A DNA stretch of 9,464 bases from Desulfurobacteriaceae bacterium. Its GTDB lineage: Bacteria > Aquificota > Aquificia > Desulfurobacteriales > Desulfurobacteriaceae. Both the position numbers and the translations under genes were made by a program. The stretch is taken from positions 1 to 9,464 of the forward strand of contig JAMOPR010000214.1 of NCBI GenBank assembly GCA_027064485.1, written 5' to 3'. The notes beneath the pieces are model-generated. The model searched no databases. It saw only the letters and a program-made list of their open reading frames with translations, and was not told the origin of the DNA. Positions 5,916 through 9,464 of the stretch are shown here, one piece after another (position 1 is the first letter of the stretch; each line of letters opens with the position of its first letter).

Positions 5916-6506
5916 CTACCTTACTGGAATATCCCTACTTCCCGGCTTTACAAGCTCTATTTTACCTTCTTTACACAGCGGACAGGAAGAAGGTTCGTAA
6001 ACCGGAACTTCAAGGCGCCAAAGGGTAGTAAAGGGAACGCCAAAGTCAACTTTTCCACCGCTTCTGTCAACCAAACTCCCAACAGCAACTACTTCTCCGC
6101 CATGCCGCTTAACAACTTCTATAGTTTCACGCGTAGATTTACCTGTAGTTACAACATCTTCAACAACAATTGCCTTTTCACCTTCTTTTATCTCAAAACC
6201 TCTCCTTAAAGTAAGATTGCCGTTCACTCTCTCCGCAAAAATCCCCCTAACACCCAAATGCCTCGCAGTTTCATAGGAAACAATTATTCCCCCTATCGCT
6301 GGAGCTATAACGAAATCATAGTCCACCTCTAACTCTTTCAATCTTTTAGCCAATTCCTTACACAAAATTTCCGCATACTCCGGATATTGTAGAACCCTGG
6401 CGCACTGCAGGTAATAAGGACTATGAAGACCACTCGATAAAAGAAAGTGCCCTTCTAAAAAAGCGTTTGACTTTAAAAATATCTCTTTTATCTGCTCCTC
6501 TGTCAT
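5916..6506 (-). CDS. pyrE: Orotate phosphoribosyltransferase
   Basis: PyrE joins orotate to PRPP to form orotidine 5'-monophosphate in pyrimidine synthesis. The 196-residue protein has the orotate-side N-terminal segment SSGLHSPYYLQCARVLQYP (24-42), APAIGGI (68-74), the flexible-loop region around FAERVNG (90-96) and the PRPP-binding signature VVEDVVTTGKSTRE (114-127). The C-terminal CPLC (175-178) followed by PGSRD (188-192) marks the longer bacterial variant with a cysteine-pair tail, which is absent from the short E. coli type. The ATG at 6506 has GGAGGAG directly upstream with a five-base gap after GGAGG. It is the first gene of a two-gene minus-strand operon with the prenyl synthase 8 bases downstream. 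That pairing has no obvious metabolic logic beyond both enzymes using or releasing diphosphate. The promoter is discussed separately. Confidence 0.95.
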   Translation of the reverse strand: MTEEQIKEIFLKSNAFLEGHFLLSSGLHSPYYLQCARVLQYPEYAEILCKELAKRLKELEVDYDFVIAPAIGGIIVSYETARHLGVRGIFAERVNGNLTLRRGFEIKEGEKAIVVEDVVTTGKSTRETIEVVKRHGGEVVAVGSLVDRSGGKVDFGVPFTTLWRLEVPVYEPSSCPLCKEGKIELVKPGSRDIPVR

Positions 6507-6533
6507 CTACTCCTCCACTCAACAAAACTTGTT

Positions 6534-6547
6534 GGATAAATTTATCC
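6534..6547. promoter_or_regulatory. 14-base perfect palindrome, candidate operator at the pyrE promoter
   Basis: GGATAAATTTATCC reads the same on both strands. It covers the proposed pyrE -10 box, a classic place for a repressor dimer. Beside it, AACAA-AAC-TTGTT (6521-6533) is a second, shorter inverted repeat near the predicted transcript start. No second copy of the palindrome was noticed in this window, and the binding protein, if any, is unknown. Confidence 0.35.
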
Positions 6548-6567
6548 TATCCTTACCAAACTTCCAA
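6539..6567 (-). promoter_or_regulatory. Candidate promoter of the pyrE-polyprenyl synthase operon
   Basis: On the minus strand TTGGAA (6567-6562) and TAAATT (6544-6539) are separated by 17 bases, each matching four of six consensus bases. Transcription would start near 6532, giving a leader of about 25 bases. The -10 box lies within the perfect palindrome at 6534-6547. The -35 box is the same six base pairs proposed, on the other strand, for the wzz-like gene. Confidence 0.4.
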
Positions 6568-6590
6568 GATTCAATTCAAACCTATATAAT
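6562..6590 (+). promoter_or_regulatory. Candidate promoter of the polysaccharide export genes
   Basis: A perfect TATAAT at 6585-6590 is preceded at exactly 17 bases by TTCCAA (6562-6567), a weak -35 with three of six matches. The start would be near 6597, leaving a 48-base leader with GGAGG (6635-6639) before the TTG start. The strong -10 with a poor -35 could mean dependence on an activator, but this is inference. Confidence 0.45.
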
Positions 6591-6644
6591 TAATGTCCAA
6601 AAATTAAAGTGTGAAAACCTGAGGGAATTCTAACGGAGGAAATT

Positions 6645-7868
6645 TTGAAAGAACAGGAAAATCAACGATTTCCATATAATCCATGCTATGAAGACGATGA
6701 AGTAGACTTATACGAATTATGGTTAGTATTAAAAAAAAGGAAAAAAATAGTTATCAGCATTACTTTCCTATTCACCGCAATTGCCGTTATTCTCTGCTTC
6801 ATACTTCCTCCCACATACAAAACAGAAGCAACCCTAATGCCCCTTGGAGGACAAAAAGGTAGTCTATCTTCTCTACTATCATCACTTCCTATATCCGTTC
6901 CTATAAACAACAGCCAGTCCAAACTAACCGTTGAAGCTGTTTTAAAAAGTAGAACATTAAGAGAAAGGATTATAAAAGACCTTAATCTTTTACCACTTTT
7001 ATTCCCCGACAAGTGGAATAGTAAAGAAAAAAAGTGGATTCTGAAAAACAAAAATGATAAACCACCAACATTATTAGAAGGGGAGGAAAAACTGAAAAAA
7101 CTCATATCAGTATCTACAGACAGGAAAACAGGAGTTATTACTTTATCTGTAGAATTTAAAGAAAAACCAAAAGTTGCTTATGAAATAGCGAACACTGCTC
7201 TTAAAGAAGCCCAGAATATCCTTAATGAAAAATCCTTCACCCTTGCAAGAAAATACAGAATTTACATTGGGAAACAACTAAATATCGCAAGAAGGAAATT
7301 ATTGGAAGTAGAAGAAATATATAAAAAGTTTATTGAAGGTAAAATTAAAAATGTTCCCCTAATATTTGGAACAGAAGAAGATGCTTTTAAATACGGAAAA
7401 CTTAAAGGAGAACTTCTTGTTAAACAGAAGCAATTAGAAATACTGGAAAGTGATAAAAATCCTTCTAAAGCTCTGTCTCCCCAGCAGATAAGGAAACTTA
7501 AAAATGAAATAGAAAACCTTAAAAATCAACTCCAAAAACTTCAAAGTAAAGTCAATTTTGTATCTCTACCCGATTATCAACTCAATCTACAAAAACTTCA
7601 AGCACAACTTTCTATAGCCCAAGGATTATTTGAAACGTTAGTAAAGGAATACGAAATGGCAAAAGCACAGGAAATGAAAGAACAGATTTCATTTCAAATA
7701 ATAGACCCTCCTTACGTTCCTGATAAGAATAAACCTTACAAACCCAAAAAGAAACTCATAATTGCCGTAGCTTTCATATCTGGATTATTTTTAGGAATAT
7801 TTGCAGCGTTCTTCAAAGAATGGCTTGACAATGTAAGGAAAAGACATCAGGAGGAAAATAATGCGTAA
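6645..7868 (+). CDS. Wzz/GumC-type polysaccharide co-polymerase (chain-length determinant)
   Basis: Proteins of this family sit in the inner membrane as oligomers and set the length of, or help export, surface polysaccharide made by a Wzy polymerase. The 407-residue product has a cytoplasmic N-terminus with EDDEVDLYELW (16-26) and a basic stretch LKKRKK, a first membrane helix (about 35-54), the periplasmic start PPTYKTEATLMPLGG (55-69), a long charged helical, probably coiled-coil region (about 200-345), the family's proline-rich segment DPPYVPDKNKPYKPKKK (354-370) and a second membrane helix (about 371-390). It stops soon after that helix, so there is no fused BY-kinase domain. The start is TTG at 6645: GGAGG lies five bases upstream, and the in-frame TGA at 6612 leaves no earlier ATG, GTG or TTG. 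The stop lies 8 bases inside the next gene, whose role in export supports this one. Codons 30-34 contain A8-GG-A7. Confidence 0.9.
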   Translation: MKEQENQRFPYNPCYEDDEVDLYELWLVLKKRKKIVISITFLFTAIAVILCFILPPTYKTEATLMPLGGQKGSLSSLLSSLPISVPINNSQSKLTVEAVLKSRTLRERIIKDLNLLPLLFPDKWNSKEKKWILKNKNDKPPTLLEGEEKLKKLISVSTDRKTGVITLSVEFKEKPKVAYEIANTALKEAQNILNEKSFTLARKYRIYIGKQLNIARRKLLEVEEIYKKFIEGKIKNVPLIFGTEEDAFKYGKLKGELLVKQKQLEILESDKNPSKALSPQQIRKLKNEIENLKNQLQKLQSKVNFVSLPDYQLNLQKLQAQLSIAQGLFETLVKEYEMAKAQEMKEQISFQIIDPPYVPDKNKPYKPKKKLIIAVAFISGLFLGIFAAFFKEWLDNVRKRHQEENNA

Positions 7869-9464
7869 GTTCCTTTTGATTATTTCAATACTATGTCTTT
7901 CAGGTTACTCCTTGGCTGCTATACCACCATCTAACGGCATTATACCGGAGAATAATGCTACTTCTAATAACACAAGAAAAATGATTAACCTCGAAAAATT
8001 TAAAAGTTATTCTCAATATACCCCAAACTTGAATCCCAACACTTTACCTTCTCAATATAAAAAGGCAGAAATTTTTAATAGCAATACACTTTCACCTATA
8101 GAAAAAGATTTCCTTCCAAGAACCCAAAAATTAGGATTCACACTTAAACAATTTGGATACGAATTTTTCAAAAGAACTTCCCAGCTATCACTTTCCATAC
8201 CCGTAGATAGCTCATACATTCTTGGTCCTGGAGATGAACTCTTTGTTTATGTAATAGGCAATCCTCCCGGAATTGATTTGTCCAAAATAAACAGATTAGT
8301 TGTAGACAGACAGGGAAAAATCTATATACCCGGCATTGGAGTATTTTATGTATGGGGAATGCCGTTAGGAGAAGCCGAAAGGTTAATTTCCAAATCTATT
8401 GGTGCCAACATAAAACTTACAGTGGGCAGGTTAAGAACCTTTCCTGTATACGTTTCAGGAGAAGTTAACCGTCCTGGAAGCGTCGTAGTAACAGGTGTCA
8501 ACACCGTTATCGATGCCATCTCAATGGCAGGAGGTATAAAAAAATCTGGAACTCTTAGAAATGTAATCATTACTAGAAAAACCCAAAAAGGATTTAAGAA
8601 AATCCACATAGACTTTTACAAACTTCTTTTAGAAGGAAAACCTGTCGATTTTCGTTTAAAGGATGGCGATGTTATATTCGTAGGTTCCATAGGGAAAGTA
8701 GCAGGAGTAGCAGGAAAAGTTAAAAGACCAGGCATTTATGAATTGAAAGGAAAAGAAACTATAAAAGACTTAATTCATATGGCTGGAGGACTCCTCCCTT
8801 CTGGATACAAATATAAAGTAGTTATAGAAAGATACGAAAACAATAAGTTTCTTAATATATTAGAAGGGCAACTTGACGACGAAAAATTCATATCACAACC
8901 AGTAAAAGACGGCGATTTAATTATCATTAAGCAAATCGCCACAATCCCTGAAAATGCCATAAGCGTAGAAGGTTATACTCCTTATCCGGGAGTTTACGAG
9001 TATAAGAAAGGATTAACCCTTTCTCAATTCTTAAAACCCGATTTCTTCTTCCCCGATTCAAACATGAAATTTGGATTGATAGAAAGACAATACCCTCCTG
9101 GTTCTCCTCCAAAATACATAACTTTCTCACCTGAAGACATCCTTAAAGGTAAAGAAAACATTAGTCTTAAACCTATGGATAGAATTATCCTCTATCGTTT
9201 CGGAAAAGCAAAAGACATAGACTTTAATAAAGTTAAAGACGCTTTTGTAGTTGAAGGAGAAATTAAATATCCTGGAGTGTATGCTTACAAAAAAGGCATC
9301 AAACTGTCTGATATTCTAACTCCCGACCTCTTAGAAATTAACACCAACCTCTACTACGCAGAAATTGAAAGGAGAAATCCTAAAACTCTTGACATCGAAC
9401 AAATAATAAAATTTGCCCCGATAGATATACTAAACAAAAAAGAAGATATAGCCCTTCACAAACT
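7861..9464 (+). CDS. Outer-membrane polysaccharide export protein with multiple SLBB domains, C-terminus beyond window
   Basis: Wza/OPX-family proteins form the periplasmic and outer-membrane channel for capsule or exopolysaccharide. The frame runs open to the window end (534 codons). The ATG at 7861 overlaps the previous gene by 8 bases and has AGGAGG (7849-7854) at ideal spacing. A signal peptide covers about residues 1-20 (basic MRK, hydrophobic core, SLAA cleavage region). There is no lipobox cysteine, unlike Wza. Residues 21-110 are low-complexity and Asn/Ser-rich. The Poly_export domain begins at SSYILGPGDELFVYVIG (117-133) and runs to about 190. At least four SLBB-like repeats follow, near 194-240, 280-325, 364-410 and 460-505, each with the pattern (V)xGxxxxPGxY. 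Repeats three and four are the closest pair. Such long forms are known in several phyla outside the Enterobacteria. Beside a Wzz-type protein, it indicates a Wzy-dependent export locus continuing to the right. Confidence 0.92.
   Translation, partial: MRKFLLIISILCLSGYSLAAIPPSNGIIPENNATSNNTRKMINLEKFKSYSQYTPNLNPNTLPSQYKKAEIFNSNTLSPIEKDFLPRTQKLGFTLKQFGYEFFKRTSQLSLSIPVDSSYILGPGDELFVYVIGNPPGIDLSKINRLVVDRQGKIYIPGIGVFYVWGMPLGEAERLISKSIGANIKLTVGRLRTFPVYVSGEVNRPGSVVVTGVNTVIDAISMAGGIKKSGTLRNVIITRKTQKGFKKIHIDFYKLLLEGKPVDFRLKDGDVIFVGSIGKVAGVAGKVKRPGIYELKGKETIKDLIHMAGGLLPSGYKYKVVIERYENNKFLNILEGQLDDEKFISQPVKDGDLIIIKQIATIPENAISVEGYTPYPGVYEYKKGLTLSQFLKPDFFFPDSNMKFGLIERQYPPGSPPKYITFSPEDILKGKENISLKPMDRIILYRFGKAKDIDFNKVKDAFVVEGEIKYPGVYAYKKGIKLSDILTPDLLEINTNLYYAEIERRNPKTLDIEQIIKFAPIDILNKKEDIALHK

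Noticed and set aside
6686..7105. Minus-strand open frame of 139 codons inside the wzz-like gene
   Set aside because: Its Ser/Phe/Leu-rich product is the reverse of Lys-rich coding sequence; the sense gene has all family landmarks.

Overview
The window looks like an ordinary stretch of chromosome from an AT-rich, probably thermophilic bacterium. Proteins are rich in Lys, Glu and Ile, mRNA-sense strands are purine-rich, genes are packed with overlaps, and GTG/TTG starts are common. The gene families and style fit the Aquificota, perhaps the Desulfurobacteriaceae, but this placement is an impression from reading and not a search result. No mobile element, CRISPR array, tRNA or rRNA was seen, and no gap between genes exceeds about 175 bases.

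Layout. (1) Bases 2-931, +: the 3' part of rseP, a site-2 intramembrane protease. (2) 924-1820, -: rsmH, a 16S rRNA methyltransferase that meets rseP tail to tail with an 8-base overlap. A plausible rseP terminator lies inside the end of rsmH. (3) 1821-1995: a divergent control region with two mirror-image TATAAT boxes, a C-rich leader containing a perfect complement of the Shine-Dalgarno sequence, and a GC-rich hairpin just before plsC. (4) 1996-4936, +: plsC-ispH-rpsA-smpB, four genes overlapping by 20, 50 and 25 bases, almost certainly one operon for lipid synthesis, isoprenoid precursors and translation/ribosome rescue. (5) 4933-6506, -: pyrE followed by a long-chain polyprenyl diphosphate synthase. 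Its stop codon interlocks with that of smpB. (6) 6507-6644: a second divergent control region with a 14-base perfect palindrome. (7) 6645-9464, +: the start of a polysaccharide export locus, with a Wzz-type chain-length protein and a multi-SLBB outer-membrane export protein that runs off the window.

How the genes relate. IspH makes IPP/DMAPP and the polyprenyl synthase uses IPP, so both ends of isoprenoid synthesis are here in different operons. PlsC makes phosphatidic acid for membranes. RpsA, SmpB and RsmH all act on the ribosome, and S1 and SmpB are both tmRNA partners. The last two genes form a co-polymerase plus outer-membrane exporter pair typical of Wzy-dependent capsule or exopolysaccharide secretion, and the rest of that locus should lie to the right.

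I found no convincing new multi-gene system. The most interesting points are small: the dual-coded terminator in rsmH, the candidate anti-Shine-Dalgarno leader or small RNA before plsC, the apparently leaderless plsC start, and the ispH tail that overprints rpsA and looks like the result of a one-base change.
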